Shown here in pieces: positions 40,884-48,671 of a DNA stretch of 48,671 nucleotides. Positions within the stretch are counted from its first letter, which is position 1; each line of letters starts with the position of its first letter. Both the position numbers and the translations under genes were made by a program. A model generated the notes under the pieces. That model was given only the letters and a program-made list of their open reading frames with translations. It searched no databases and was not told the origin of the DNA. Source of the stretch: an uncultured Prevotellaceae bacterium (GTDB lineage: Bacteria; Bacteroidota; Bacteroidia; Bacteroidales; Bacteroidaceae); contig CAMHUU010000019.1 in assembly GCA_946188395.1 (NCBI GenBank), forward strand, positions 1 through 48,671, given 5' to 3'.

Positions 40884-41573
40884 TCAAATGCACATAATTC
40901 TGCTGCTAACTTGCCCAACATGATCCAATCCATAGAGTAAAGTGTTAGCATTGATATTCATCCAATGAAATAGGCGCATGATTCTTGCATAGCAATCTAA
41001 CACACCCTGTGTATCAATACATACAGGATTTCCAAAGCAAATCGCCTCATGGTGAGCAATACGGTTACGTATCGTATTTATTACATTCAGGTCATTAAAC
41101 ACAAATGTATTATCATATTGGTGCTGAGCCGTTGATGTCGGCTTGTTGGGGAAGATGTTCAGCAGACATCTATTGGCTATGCGATACTGCACATTGTTAA
41201 ACATGAACTTCCATACACCAAATTCCATTTCAGCCAACAGCTTCGTATGCGAATAGTTGTGGCTCCGTATCAATCCCTCGTATGCTTTCTTGATAATCTT
41301 TCGTGTGCCATCTACACGAGGGTCTGTGTCGAAACGACCGCCTGGCAATATGAAATCTCTAAGCCAGTCGTTGCCAAAGTTGGCAACCATTTCCTTGTTA
41401 ATCTTGTTTCGCAGCGACACCTCAAAGCAACTAATTAGCGTAAACATCTCTTGCGACAATTTCAAATTGTAGCGATAGAGCGTCATCGCCCGGCGTGTGT
41501 CGTTGCCACATGCCAGTACATATCGCTGCATGCGTTCTGGTGAAATTGTATCTTCAAATTCGTTGTATCTCAT
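40884..41573 (-). CDS. Abi-family (AbiD/F-like) protein with HEPN motif
   Basis: The protein is 229 residues from ATG 41573. The longer frame to 41627 crosses its promoter. It contains RRAMTLYRYNLKLSQEMFTL and ISCFEVSLRNKINKEMV, the conserved N-terminal region of Abi_2 (abortive infection) proteins. NTIRNRIAHHEAICFG near 166-181 supplies an R-x4-H HEPN ribonuclease motif (R169, H174). Such proteins are thought to degrade RNA or tRNA after phage attack, halting infection. No antitoxin is adjacent, so whether it is self-limiting is unknown. It lies alone between a regulator and a receptor gene, with its own promoter and terminator. Confidence 0.8.
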   Translation of the reverse strand: MRYNEFEDTISPERMQRYVLACGNDTRRAMTLYRYNLKLSQEMFTLISCFEVSLRNKINKEMVANFGNDWLRDFILPGGRFDTDPRVDGTRKIIKKAYEGLIRSHNYSHTKLLAEMEFGVWKFMFNNVQYRIANRCLLNIFPNKPTSTAQHQYDNTFVFNDLNVINTIRNRIAHHEAICFGNPVCIDTQGVLDCYARIMRLFHWMNINANTLLYGLDHVGQVSSRIMCI

Positions 41574-41597
41574 GTTGTGAGTTTTTAAGTTTGGGTG

Positions 41598-41605
41598 CAA
41601 AGTTA
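41598..41605 (-). promoter_or_regulatory. -7 box of the Abi gene
   Basis: TAACTTTG on the minus strand with 24 bases to ATG 41573. No clear -33 box. Confidence 0.62.
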
Positions 41606-41657
41606 CACATTTCCTCCGACATTTCATCTTCCAGCCATTCTTTTCTTGCCCTTTTTA

Positions 41658-41712
41658 CTACCCAAATGGGTAATTTTTCATCCCCGCGATGCAGAATTAC
41701 CCATTTGGGTAG
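41658..41712. promoter_or_regulatory. long inverted repeat, candidate operator
   Basis: The perfect 18-bp arms CTACCCAAATGGGTAATT (41658-41675) and AATTACCCATTTGGGTAG (41695-41712) are separated by 19 bp. Each arm holds its own palindrome ACCCAAATGGGT. It lies between the Abi and receptor genes, 52 bp before the receptor ATG. It fits a dimer-of-dimers regulator site. A degenerate -7 box TTTCTTTG is at 41735-41742. Confidence 0.6.
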
Positions 41713-41763
41713 TGGATTTATTGGGCGGATTCATTTTCTTTGCAGCAAAAATTCGTAAAGGAT

Positions 41764-44094
41764 ATGAAAAGAGTGATTCTATTTTCGGTAATGTGCCTCG
41801 TGGCGATGGCCTCGACAGCACAGGGTATCAGCGGTCGAGTGATTGACGAGCAATCACGGCCGATGCCATTTGCCAACGTCGTATTGCTTAATCGTACCGA
41901 CTCCGTTTTTATCGTGGGAGCCGTGACAAAAGATGACGGCACTTTCACCATCGAGACCGAGAATCAAGATGATGGTGAGCACCAGTCGTCCGGTCTGTTG
42001 AAAGTGACGAGCGTAGGATATATAACAAGGTATATCGACGCACGGCAGGGAAACGTGGGCGACATTCAGATGCAGCCCGACACGCAGATGCTTGGTGAAG
42101 TGGTAGTGAAAGGCCATGTTCCACAATTTCAAATGGGCAATGAAGGATTGGTGACCAACGTGGAGAACACGCTGTTAAGCCAGTTGGGAACTGCCAGTGA
42201 CGTATTGAAACATGTGCCAGGCATTATTGCGAAAGATGATCAATATGAGGTTTTCGGGAAGGGAACTCCTATTATCTATATCAATGGCCGGAGAATGAGG
42301 AATAACAGGGAGCTGGAACAACTGAAATCAACAGACATCAAGAACATAGAACTCATCACCAATCCTGGAGCCAAGTACGATGCTACGGTTGGTGCCATCG
42401 TGAAGATACAGACAGTCCGCAAGGCTGGCGACGGTTTCAGTATTGATACATGGGGACGATGGCAGCAGAGCCGTAAAGACAAAGAGGCAGCATCGCTCGA
42501 CATGAACTACCGCAAGAATGGCTTGGATATCTTTGCTTCGCTGTGGGCAAGCAGAGGAAATCATCTTCAACTGTCGGAATTAACTCAGGAAGTTCAAACC
42601 GACACTCTTTGGCAACAGAGAAACGACATGCGGACGGATATCGTCAGCCGTGACTATAGCATTGAAACGGGCTTCAACTATATGTTGAATGAGCACCATT
42701 CGTTTGGTGCTAAATACGAATACACGTTCCCGACTAATGAGGACGAGACAACAACTTTGACAAGTGATGTAACGGCAAACGGAGAGTTCTATGACAAATG
42801 GGAAAACCTGACCCAAAAACAGACAAAAGGAAATGCAAAGCATAAACTGAATGCCTATTATATCGGTAAGGTGGGGAAACTGGATATTGACTGGAACTTT
42901 GACTATCTTCATAGCGGTTACGACGAGCAAAGCAGAATAGAAGAGACTTGTCAAATACAAGACAATCGCCTGATTGATGCAGAAAACAGGGTGAGAAACA
43001 ATATGTTCGCATCGAAACTCTCGATGACCTATCCTCTGTTTGGCGGTTCTTTGGGCTTTGGCGCAGAATACATCAATACCGACCGACAGGATGACTATGC
43101 GAATCCGCAGAACTATGTCGCCTCCAGTTACAGCACCCTAAAAGAGCAAAGCATCAGCCCGTATGCCGAATATTCTAAGCTGTTGCCAAAGATTGGCCAG
43201 TTCCGTATGGGACTCCGTTATGAACACGTGAACTTTGATTACTATGATAATGGTCATCTCGTGGAAGGACAGAGCCGCAGCTACAGCAATCTTTATCCAT
43301 CGCTGTCCTTTGCCACACGGCTTGGTAAGGTGCATGCACAGATTGCCTACTCAGCCAAGACCACACGCCCCACCTACCGCCAGTTGAGCAACGATGTGTT
43401 CTATGTCAATCGTTACGGCATGCAGCGGGGTAATCCATTGCTCGACAATTCTATCATCCACAACATTTCTATTCAGGGAATGTGGAAATTCCTGCAGTTT
43501 TTTGTGGACTATTCTGACGAGCGCGGACGGATTATACACTGGATGGAGCAGATGGACAACTCCAATGTAACGCTGGTGACTTACAAGAACATCAACAGTC
43601 TGAAATGGATCGTGCCCTTTGTCTCACTTGCGCCTACGTTTGGCATTTGGCATCCACAGCTGTCGTTGGGTTTTCGTAAGCAGTGGCTTACATTGGAAAC
43701 GACGGAAGGTAACATTTCCCTAAACAAGCCGATGCTGATAGCGCAAGCGAACAATACTTTCAGGTTCAGCAAGACTTTAACAGGGGAGTTGAACTTCAGA
43801 TACCAAAGCCCAGGGCATTACCAGAATATCTATTTGGACTATCACCATACTGTCCTCAATGTCAGCATCGTCAAGACCTTCTTTAATGACCGTCTGAGCA
43901 TCAAACTTGCTGGCGAAGATTTGATTGACCGTAGTCGTGACGGGAACTTAGTCTATAACCATCAGGTCAAATTGTGGCAAGGTAACTACTATGACCGTCG
44001 CCAGTTCGTGGCAACCATTCGCTATAAGTTCAACACTACCCGAAGCAAGTACAAGGGCACAGGTGCTGGTAATGACGAGAAGAACAGACTATAA
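41764..44094 (+). CDS. TonB-dependent receptor-like outer membrane protein with CarboxypepD_reg domain
   Basis: The protein is 776 residues from ATG 41764. The signal MKRVILFSVMCLVAMASTAQ is followed by a carboxypeptidase-like domain GISGRVIDEQSRPMPFANVV (about 21-105). A plug comes next, EVVVKGHVPQFQMGNEGLVT, VLKHVPGIIAKDDQYEVFGK and IKNIELITNPGAKYDATVGA. A large barrel completes it. It is a relative of the receptors at 35212 and 47027 and has no SusD gene beside it. A small ORF of unknown function follows 9 bp later. The inverted repeat at 41658-41712 probably controls it. The transported substrate is unknown. Confidence 0.85.
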   Translation: MKRVILFSVMCLVAMASTAQGISGRVIDEQSRPMPFANVVLLNRTDSVFIVGAVTKDDGTFTIETENQDDGEHQSSGLLKVTSVGYITRYIDARQGNVGDIQMQPDTQMLGEVVVKGHVPQFQMGNEGLVTNVENTLLSQLGTASDVLKHVPGIIAKDDQYEVFGKGTPIIYINGRRMRNNRELEQLKSTDIKNIELITNPGAKYDATVGAIVKIQTVRKAGDGFSIDTWGRWQQSRKDKEAASLDMNYRKNGLDIFASLWASRGNHLQLSELTQEVQTDTLWQQRNDMRTDIVSRDYSIETGFNYMLNEHHSFGAKYEYTFPTNEDETTTLTSDVTANGEFYDKWENLTQKQTKGNAKHKLNAYYIGKVGKLDIDWNFDYLHSGYDEQSRIEETCQIQDNRLIDAENRVRNNMFASKLSMTYPLFGGSLGFGAEYINTDRQDDYANPQNYVASSYSTLKEQSISPYAEYSKLLPKIGQFRMGLRYEHVNFDYYDNGHLVEGQSRSYSNLYPSLSFATRLGKVHAQIAYSAKTTRPTYRQLSNDVFYVNRYGMQRGNPLLDNSIIHNISIQGMWKFLQFFVDYSDERGRIIHWMEQMDNSNVTLVTYKNINSLKWIVPFVSLAPTFGIWHPQLSLGFRKQWLTLETTEGNISLNKPMLIAQANNTFRFSKTLTGELNFRYQSPGHYQNIYLDYHHTVLNVSIVKTFFNDRLSIKLAGEDLIDRSRDGNLVYNHQVKLWQGNYYDRRQFVATIRYKFNTTRSKYKGTGAGNDEKNRL

Positions 44095-44103
44095 TCCACG
44101 AAT

Positions 44104-44451
44104 ATGCAGAACAATCTCAAATACATAAATCTCTCTTGGGCAGTAGTGGGAATCTGCGAGGGTTCCCACCTGCCACTCTCGGCTCTTGTTCATGAGGGGG
44201 ACGATATGGAGGAAACGGTAGAGCATTACGTCATCGGCTACCTCGCCTTCTGGCACATCGCCTTTGTGGATGAGTCGCGTCTTGTGCCTTGTGACGATGA
44301 AGCCCTGCGCGAAGCAGCCCGCCAAAAGATAGACCGCTACATCGCCGACCATCCGCCCGTCGAGACGCTGCCTCGTTTCTACCTCGTCCTGCTCCGTCAG
44401 CCGATAGCCCCGATGGAAGCCGACGGCATGAGCCGCGTGTATCAGATGTAA
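44104..44451 (+). CDS. hypothetical protein, 115 aa
   Basis: I do not recognise this protein. It is 115 residues, starts MQNNLKYINLSWAVVGICEG and ends MEADGMSRVYQM, with no signal peptide, membrane segment or known motif. The region DEALREAARQKIDRYIADHP looks helical and charged. It starts 9 bp after the receptor stop and ends about 45 bp before a terminator, so it is a plausible last operon gene. The alternative is a spurious frame in the 3' region. Codon use is like its neighbours. Confidence 0.5.
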   Translation: MQNNLKYINLSWAVVGICEGSHLPLSALVHEGDDMEETVEHYVIGYLAFWHIAFVDESRLVPCDDEALREAARQKIDRYIADHPPVETLPRFYLVLLRQPIAPMEADGMSRVYQM

Positions 44452-44497
44452 CCCTTCGAAATGTAACTAACCCTATGAACATTTGTTCAGACTTTCA

Positions 44498-44535
44498 CCT
44501 CGGCAGACACTTTTCTGCCTTTGCCGAGGGCTTTT
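44498..44535 (+). terminator. terminator of the receptor/ORF115 unit
   Basis: CCTCGGCA (44498-44505) pairs with TGCCGAGG (44522-44529). An inner GGCAG/CTGCC pair offers an alternative small stem. GCTTTTTCC follows. Confidence 0.78.
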
Positions 44536-44549
44536 TCCTCCCTTTTCTG

Positions 44550-44557
44550 TAACTTTG
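44550..44557 (+). promoter_or_regulatory. -7 box of the lipoprotein gene 44584
   Basis: TAACTTTG with 26 bases to the ATG at 44584. Confidence 0.62.
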
Positions 44558-44583
44558 CAGCACGAAATAACAAATAAAACGAA

Positions 44584-45480
44584 ATGAATATGAAAACAAT
44601 GAAACCCTGGAGAATCGCATTTGTGATGACCGCTGCCATGCTCTCCCTCGCCTCTTGCAGCAGCGACGAAAAGGACGGGGATTGGGACACGATGGTATGG
44701 AAAGCCGAAGTGCCTGTCGTCAAAACAACCGATGGCATCTATGATGTCTCGGCTGATGGCGGGACGTTCACGTTCACCTGCCGAAACTATTCCAAGCCTT
44801 GGTTCTCCGATGCTAACGAAGACGGAAAAGAATTTCTCCCTCCTTATATGCACGATATTGATTATGGATTGATTTACAGTGAAAACTTCCGTGCCGAGAT
44901 ACATGGAAACAGGTTGACCATTGATTTCAAGGCTAATGATGGGACACAGGCGAGGAATACCACTATTACTGTAACTGCTGGCGACATCTTCTACACGTTC
45001 CGTTTCAAGCAGTTTGCAAGTAACGTATGGCAGAGCACCTGTCAAGTCAAATATTCTCTCTTCGGAGTGAGCGAAGACCTGCTCAAGTTCTACGATGTTA
45101 CTGCCGGATATTTTGGCATCGATGGTTTGCAGCACAATGAAACTATCACTGGCAGCAGTTGGAGCTACATCCCGGAACCAATCAGCATAGCCGATGCGCC
45201 AGAGGAATTCAAGTGCAAGATAACGGCCACACGCAAGGCAAATCTTCCCGAACTGACTGAGGACTATTATGAAATCGGCTACGGAATTGATACACGTGTT
45301 ACTTTTCTCAACGCCAATGGTGATGGGGTGTATAGCGTGAAGCACACACAGCCCAGTTCCTTTACGTGGGAGACCGACAAGGCAGAGATGCAGAAATTCC
45401 TCGAAATCACACCTGAAATAGAAGTTGCAAATTATTCCTTGATGGTCAGCAAGGCAGATTTGATTGAAAGGCTGAAATGA
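44584..45480 (+). CDS. lipoprotein of unknown function, BACON-like region
   Basis: The 298-residue lipoprotein has signal MNMKTMKPWRIAFVMTAAML then SLASC with Cys25. The region ISVSADGGTFTFTCRN-like (here YDVSADGGTFTFTCRNYSKP, about 53-72) and ARNTTITVTAGDIFYTFRFK (about 122-141) recall the beta-sandwich BACON or Ig-like domains of Bacteroidales surface proteins. No enzyme motif is visible. Three in-frame ATGs lie in the first six codons, so the exact start is uncertain. A shortened copy of its 5' end lies just downstream (45517). Confidence 0.7.
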   Translation: MNMKTMKPWRIAFVMTAAMLSLASCSSDEKDGDWDTMVWKAEVPVVKTTDGIYDVSADGGTFTFTCRNYSKPWFSDANEDGKEFLPPYMHDIDYGLIYSENFRAEIHGNRLTIDFKANDGTQARNTTITVTAGDIFYTFRFKQFASNVWQSTCQVKYSLFGVSEDLLKFYDVTAGYFGIDGLQHNETITGSSWSYIPEPISIADAPEEFKCKITATRKANLPELTEDYYEIGYGIDTRVTFLNANGDGVYSVKHTQPSSFTWETDKAEMQKFLEITPEIEVANYSLMVSKADLIERLK

Positions 45481-45516
45481 AGAAGCTAATGGACATCCTA
45501 CCTATAAATAACAGAA

Positions 45517-45773
45517 ATGAGAACAATGAAACTCTGGAGAATTACATTTGCCTTGCTCGCAGCATTCTCCCTCGCCTCTTGCGACAAGAATCACAGCGTG
45601 CCTGTCCCCATGTGCGTGCTTGAATAATCCAATATCCGCTGTTCTATCAGCTCTGTGCGACGGGTCTGTACTGCGAAGTAATTCTGAGCGAAAGCAATCT
45701 CGGGCTTACAAAAAACATGAAGTTGAACCCTTTAAACCCTGAAAATGGTATGATTCTTTTTAATAATCCCTAA
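45517..45773 (+). pseudogene. degenerate duplicate of the lipoprotein gene
   Basis: The first frame 45517-45627 reads MRTMKLWRITFALLAAFSLA then SCDKNHSVPVPMCVLE and stops. Its first 25 codons are nearly the same at DNA level as the 5' end of the gene at 44584 (shared TGGAGAAT, CTCCCTCGCCTCTTGC). A second frame, 45624-45773, stays open for 49 codons (QYPLFYQLCATGLYCEVILS, ESNLGLTKNMKLNPLNP), which may be its frameshifted end. This supports a duplication that decayed. A short genuine lipopeptide is the alternative. A 9-bp repeat AACCCTTTA/AACCCTGAA lies at 45726-45743. The rest of the gap to 45886 holds no other gene that I can see, only possible weak promoter sequence. Confidence 0.55.
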
Positions 45774-45886
45774 AAGTTGTGCTTTCAGGCGTAACACAAC
45801 AATTATTTTGTGTACTTTTACATAAGAATATGAAAAAGTTGCCATTTGGGGTTTAGTAATTCGGTTTTCGCGTGTATTAAGATTGT

Positions 45887-46378
45887 ATGACAGACAGAAA
45901 AGACATAGAAAAGCTGTTCAAGCAGCATTACCGTCAGATGTATCGGCTGGCCACCATACTTCTGCACGACGATGCTGAGAGCAAGGATGTAGTGCACAAC
46001 ATCTTCGCTCAACTTCTCGATGATTCACGTCATCTCCGCGAAGAAACAGCCGAGTCCTATCTACTTACAAGCGTACGAAACCGATGCCTAAATGTGATTC
46101 GAAGCCGTCAGATACAGGAACGGATTGAACATCTCTACCTCCTCGATCTCGACACTACTATCTCACCGATGGAGCATCTTGATGAAGAGCTTAAAGCCTT
46201 ACAAAAGGGTATAGCCCAGCTTGATCCGCCCATCTGCCAAGACATCATCTTACAGCATTTCCGTGATGGCATTACCTTTAAGGAGATTGCGTGTCGTATG
46301 GGGGTTAGCGAGACTACTGTCTATAAGCATCTACGCCGTGCGCTAAGTCAATTACGTCAACAACTTCAAAAACAATGA
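45887..46378 (+). CDS. RNA polymerase ECF sigma-70 factor
   Basis: The 163-residue protein contains sigma region 2 (FKQHYRQMYRLATILLHDDA, then ESKDVVHNIFAQLLDD, about 12-47) and region 4 (QDIILQHFRDGITFKEIACR, then MGVSETTVYKHLRRALSQLR, about 119-158). It is of the Bacteroidetes ECF type that works with membrane anti-sigma proteins and outer-membrane receptors. The anti-sigma gene starts 4 bp later and the receptor follows, so this is a cell-surface signalling unit. It likely directs transcription of its own operon or of nearby receptor genes. No clear TAnnTTTG promoter is visible upstream. Confidence 0.93.
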   Translation: MTDRKDIEKLFKQHYRQMYRLATILLHDDAESKDVVHNIFAQLLDDSRHLREETAESYLLTSVRNRCLNVIRSRQIQERIEHLYLLDLDTTISPMEHLDEELKALQKGIAQLDPPICQDIILQHFRDGITFKEIACRMGVSETTVYKHLRRALSQLRQQLQKQ

Positions 46379-46382
46379 GCGT

Positions 46383-47024
46383 ATGAACAAGACAGACCTT
46401 TTGCTCCAGATGATGGAGCAGCCCCATCGATACACAGCCGAGGAGTGGCAGAAGTTACTCGCCGACGATGAGTGCCGCGAGCTCTATACACTGATGTCAA
46501 AGACACAGAGTGCCATTGATGCCGATAAGGATATCACTGATGATATGATTGATGACGAATGGAAGCGACTCAATACGCAAACCAGGCCTTCATTTATCAT
46601 TCTGCACTCTTCACTCTTTAAGTTTGCCGCTATGTTCATCGGTATTCTCCTTATATCGGGCATAGCCTATGCCGCCATCCATATAGTGCGACAATACCAA
46701 AAGCCAGAGACTCCACAAACCGAACAAGTGGCAACTATAAAAAAGCCCGTCAATGTATCTGACACACTTAGAATCGACTCCACTATCGTCGAGCCAGTTA
46801 TCTACGACAACGTTCCTCTTGAAAAGATGCTGCCAGAGATAGCGACCCATTATGGTGCTTCGGTAACATTTCAAGACGATGCTGCCCGCCAACTTCGCCT
46901 TTTCTATCAGTGGAAGCCCGAATACACCATAGAAAAGGTCGTTGAGATGCTCAATAACTTCGAGACCCTGCAGCTTCAGTTAGAGGGTGATACATTGTTT
47001 GTCTCATCAACTATCAATCAGTAG
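46383..47024 (+). CDS. anti-sigma factor with DUF4974 domain
   Basis: The 213-residue protein has a cytoplasmic N-terminus of about 75 residues (MNKTDLLLQMMEQPHRYTAE) and a membrane helix FAAMFIGILLISGIAYAAIH near 77-96. Its periplasmic C-terminus is IYDNVPLEKMLPEIATHYGA, then SVTFQDDAARQLRLFYQWK, about 139-177. The last part is DUF4974, the closing domain of FecR-type anti-sigma proteins. The usual long FecR domain is missing, which makes it shorter than the normal roughly 320-390 residues. It probably holds the sigma factor at the membrane and hears the receptor through its STN-like domain. Confidence 0.85.
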   Translation: MNKTDLLLQMMEQPHRYTAEEWQKLLADDECRELYTLMSKTQSAIDADKDITDDMIDDEWKRLNTQTRPSFIILHSSLFKFAAMFIGILLISGIAYAAIHIVRQYQKPETPQTEQVATIKKPVNVSDTLRIDSTIVEPVIYDNVPLEKMLPEIATHYGASVTFQDDAARQLRLFYQWKPEYTIEKVVEMLNNFETLQLQLEGDTLFVSSTINQ

Positions 47025-47026
47025 CC

Positions 47027-48671
47027 ATGAGACAGTTGCTTCTCTTCCTATTGTGCCTATCAGGCATATCCGTTAGTGCACAGAAAATTACACGTGACTT
47101 CCGTGACGTGTCGATGTCTGATGCCCTTCGATACATCCAGGAACAGACTACGCGATACGATGTTATCTTTATCTATAACGAGCTGGAAGATTTTCGCGTA
47201 ACAACCAATGTTCACCACAAGTCAGTAACCGATGCTATTCTTCAGCTAGTTGGTTTCTATCCCATCCGAGTTGTCAAGAGTGGTGAACATGAAATCTATG
47301 TGGAGTGTATCCACAAAACCGACCGACATCTGACAGGCACCATCATTGACGAACAGGGCGTGCCTGTGGCATACGCTAATGTTGCCATCCTCAATCCCAC
47401 TGACTCCACCCTGCTTAGTGGTGGTGTTAGCAACGAAAGCGGCTACTTCGCTGTTCCATACGAACAAGAAAGTGTTTTTGCCCGCATTTCCTATGTCGGT
47501 TACAAGACCGTCTATCGGCACTGCAATCAGCCTAATGTGGGTACAATACGAATGCAGCCTGATAACTATACTCTGAATGGCGTGGTCGTACAGGGTGAAC
47601 GTCCAAAGGTGGTGCTACAGGGTAATTCGCTGATGATGAATGTGGAAGGAACAGTGATGGAACGTTTAGGTACGGCAGAGGATGTACTTACACGTGTCCC
47701 GATGATTGCCAAACGGGGCGAGGGATTCGAAATCTTAGGCAAAGGGGCACCGCTTATCTATCTGAACAATCGCAAACTGAGCGACCTAAACGAACTGAGA
47801 AATATACAGTCGGACTTTATCCGCAGTGTGGAGGTCATCCAGAATCCTGGTGCCCGCTATGATGCTTCGGTAAATGCTGTCATCATTATCCGCACAAAAC
47901 GGGCAGCAGGTGAAGGGCTGGGTGTGGAATTGTCATCATGGTCTCGCTGTGGGCGCGGCTATGCCAATAATGAGAGAATCAATCTGACTTATCGAACGGG
48001 TGGACTGGAACTTTTCGCTAACCTCTTTGGAGCATATAACAGGCGGAAAAGCAATGGCGAGTTCGAGCAGACCATCTTTGCCGACACGCTCTGGGTGATT
48101 AACAATAAGCAGAAGAATAATGTTCGCAATCCCTTCTTAGAAGGGCGCTTCGGCTTTAACTACCAGATCAATGATAGCCACTCTTTCGGCGGATTCTACC
48201 AGAATACCTACGACTATGTGAAGACTCGTAGTGAGTATGATGATGACTTACAAGCCGACGGAGTGCCATACGACCACTTGCAGAACAGCAGCGTCCGGCG
48301 TGACAAGAACGCGCCCACACATCAGGTCAATCTTTACTACACAGGAAAAGTGGGCCAACTCAGTATCGATTTTAACGCCGACTATACCTCCCGTAAGCAG
48401 CAGACTTGCAATCAGCAGCAGGAACTCAGTACCGAGTACGAAGACCGCGATGTAAATACCGAAAGCCAGACACGCAGTAAGATGTTTGCTGAAAAACTAT
48501 TCGTTACACATCCGCTATGGAAAGGTCTGATAGAAGTCGGCGAGGAATATACCAATACGCGCTGGCGCAGCAGATTCGACAACCCCGAGGGATACATTGC
48601 CAACAGCAACAATGAGCAGCACGAAAGCAACATTGCGCCCTTCATGGAACTGCGCCAGCGTTTGGGACGCT
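47027..48671 (+). CDS. STN-domain TonB-dependent receptor, 3' end beyond the window
   Basis: The gene starts at ATG 47027, 2 bp after the anti-sigma stop, and stays open to the last base (548 codons, incomplete). The signal MRQLLLFLLCLSGISVSAQ is followed by an STN domain (FRDVSMSDALRYIQEQTTRY, then VTTNVHHKSVTDAILQLVGF, about 24-84). A carboxypeptidase-like domain comes next (LTGTIIDEQGVPVAYANVAI, about 103-180), then a plug (GVVVQGERPKVVLQGNSLMM, SVEVIQNPGARYDASVNAVI) and the start of the barrel. The STN domain marks it as the signalling partner of the sigma/anti-sigma pair. No SusD gene can be seen in the window. Ligand unknown. Confidence 0.88.
   Translation, partial: MRQLLLFLLCLSGISVSAQKITRDFRDVSMSDALRYIQEQTTRYDVIFIYNELEDFRVTTNVHHKSVTDAILQLVGFYPIRVVKSGEHEIYVECIHKTDRHLTGTIIDEQGVPVAYANVAILNPTDSTLLSGGVSNESGYFAVPYEQESVFARISYVGYKTVYRHCNQPNVGTIRMQPDNYTLNGVVVQGERPKVVLQGNSLMMNVEGTVMERLGTAEDVLTRVPMIAKRGEGFEILGKGAPLIYLNNRKLSDLNELRNIQSDFIRSVEVIQNPGARYDASVNAVIIIRTKRAAGEGLGVELSSWSRCGRGYANNERINLTYRTGGLELFANLFGAYNRRKSNGEFEQTIFADTLWVINNKQKNNVRNPFLEGRFGFNYQINDSHSFGGFYQNTYDYVKTRSEYDDDLQADGVPYDHLQNSSVRRDKNAPTHQVNLYYTGKVGQLSIDFNADYTSRKQQTCNQQQELSTEYEDRDVNTESQTRSKMFAEKLFVTHPLWKGLIEVGEEYTNTRWRSRFDNPEGYIANSNNEQHESNIAPFMELRQRLGR

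Noticed and set aside
44478..44489. GAACATTTGTTC palindrome as an operator
   Set aside because: It is short and falls between a stop codon and a terminator, so no regulatory role can be supported.
45548..45742. 64-codon frame over the lipoprotein remnant
   Set aside because: It is in another frame than both remnant pieces. The lipoprotein start in frame 45517 is the meaningful signal.
1..48671. Prophage, CRISPR array, integrase or intact IS element
   Set aside because: No repeat-spacer array, transposase, integrase or structural phage gene was seen in any frame. tRNA and rRNA genes were also not seen.

Overview
The window looks like chromosomal DNA of an anaerobic Bacteroidales bacterium, most likely Prevotella or a close relative. 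Gene starts lack Shine-Dalgarno sites. Transcription units begin behind the Bacteroidetes sigma promoter (TTTG or TTG, about 20 bp, TAnnTTTG). The gene families are typical of the group: DUF4369 thioredoxin-fold lipoproteins, DUF6057, the TIGR03916/TIGR03915 pair, DUF5041, OMP_b-brl_3-type receptors, and an ECF sigma/DUF4974 anti-sigma/receptor set. The first half is ordinary core genome. The second half is more accessory, with regulators, outer-membrane receptors, gene remnants and repeats. No tRNA, rRNA, CRISPR array, prophage or intact transposase was seen.

Layout. (1) 1-3435: rpsT, gyrB and a lipid A type acyltransferase on the opposite strand. (2) 3563-11684: a glycan block with a NodZ-like glycosyltransferase, a GT8-like enzyme, a GT11 fucosyltransferase, two GT2 enzymes, a GT87-like membrane mannosyltransferase, a polysaccharide deacetylase and a LicC-like nucleotidyltransferase. 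The nucleotidyltransferase, deacetylase and second GT2 lie downstream of greA and a HIT gene in an apparent operon. (3) 12020-13995: an epimerase/reductase overlapping an Aur1-like PAP2 membrane protein, a plausible sphingolipid or inositol-lipid pair. (4) 14130-19015: an envelope operon with an OmpA/TPR lipoprotein, a cysteine-less thioredoxin-fold lipoprotein and an AsmA-like protein with a Lys/Ala/Glu-rich tail. (5) 19029-24223: a PIF1-like helicase, a DUF1593 protein, a NUDIX hydrolase and a secreted alpha/beta hydrolase. (6) 24344-32622: a tightly packed rightward run with DUF6057, a CxxCH beta-propeller lipoprotein, the radical SAM/TIGR03915 DNA-repair pair, a DUF5703 glycosidase-like protein and a broken TPR gene. 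(7) 32619-48671: a membrane-anchored TPR/HTH regulator, a TetR regulator, a receptor/TPR/DUF5041 operon, a roughly 600-bp non-coding repeat-like block, a LuxR-type regulator, an Abi/HEPN gene, a second receptor, two lipoprotein genes (one a remnant), and an ECF sigma/anti-sigma/receptor operon cut by the window end.

The most unusual non-coding signals are terminator-like hairpins inside two divergent leaders (greA and the epimerase gene), a structured leader with alternative stem-loops around 34956-35175, an 18-bp perfect inverted repeat upstream of the second receptor, the repeat-like block at 39300-39940, and short tandem repeats of 7-9 bp, one of them (five 7-bp units) inside a membrane-protein gene. 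No wholly new system can be shown from sequence alone. The best leads are the leaders, the CxxCH propeller/DUF6057 pair, the inositol-lipid-like pair and the Abi/HEPN gene.
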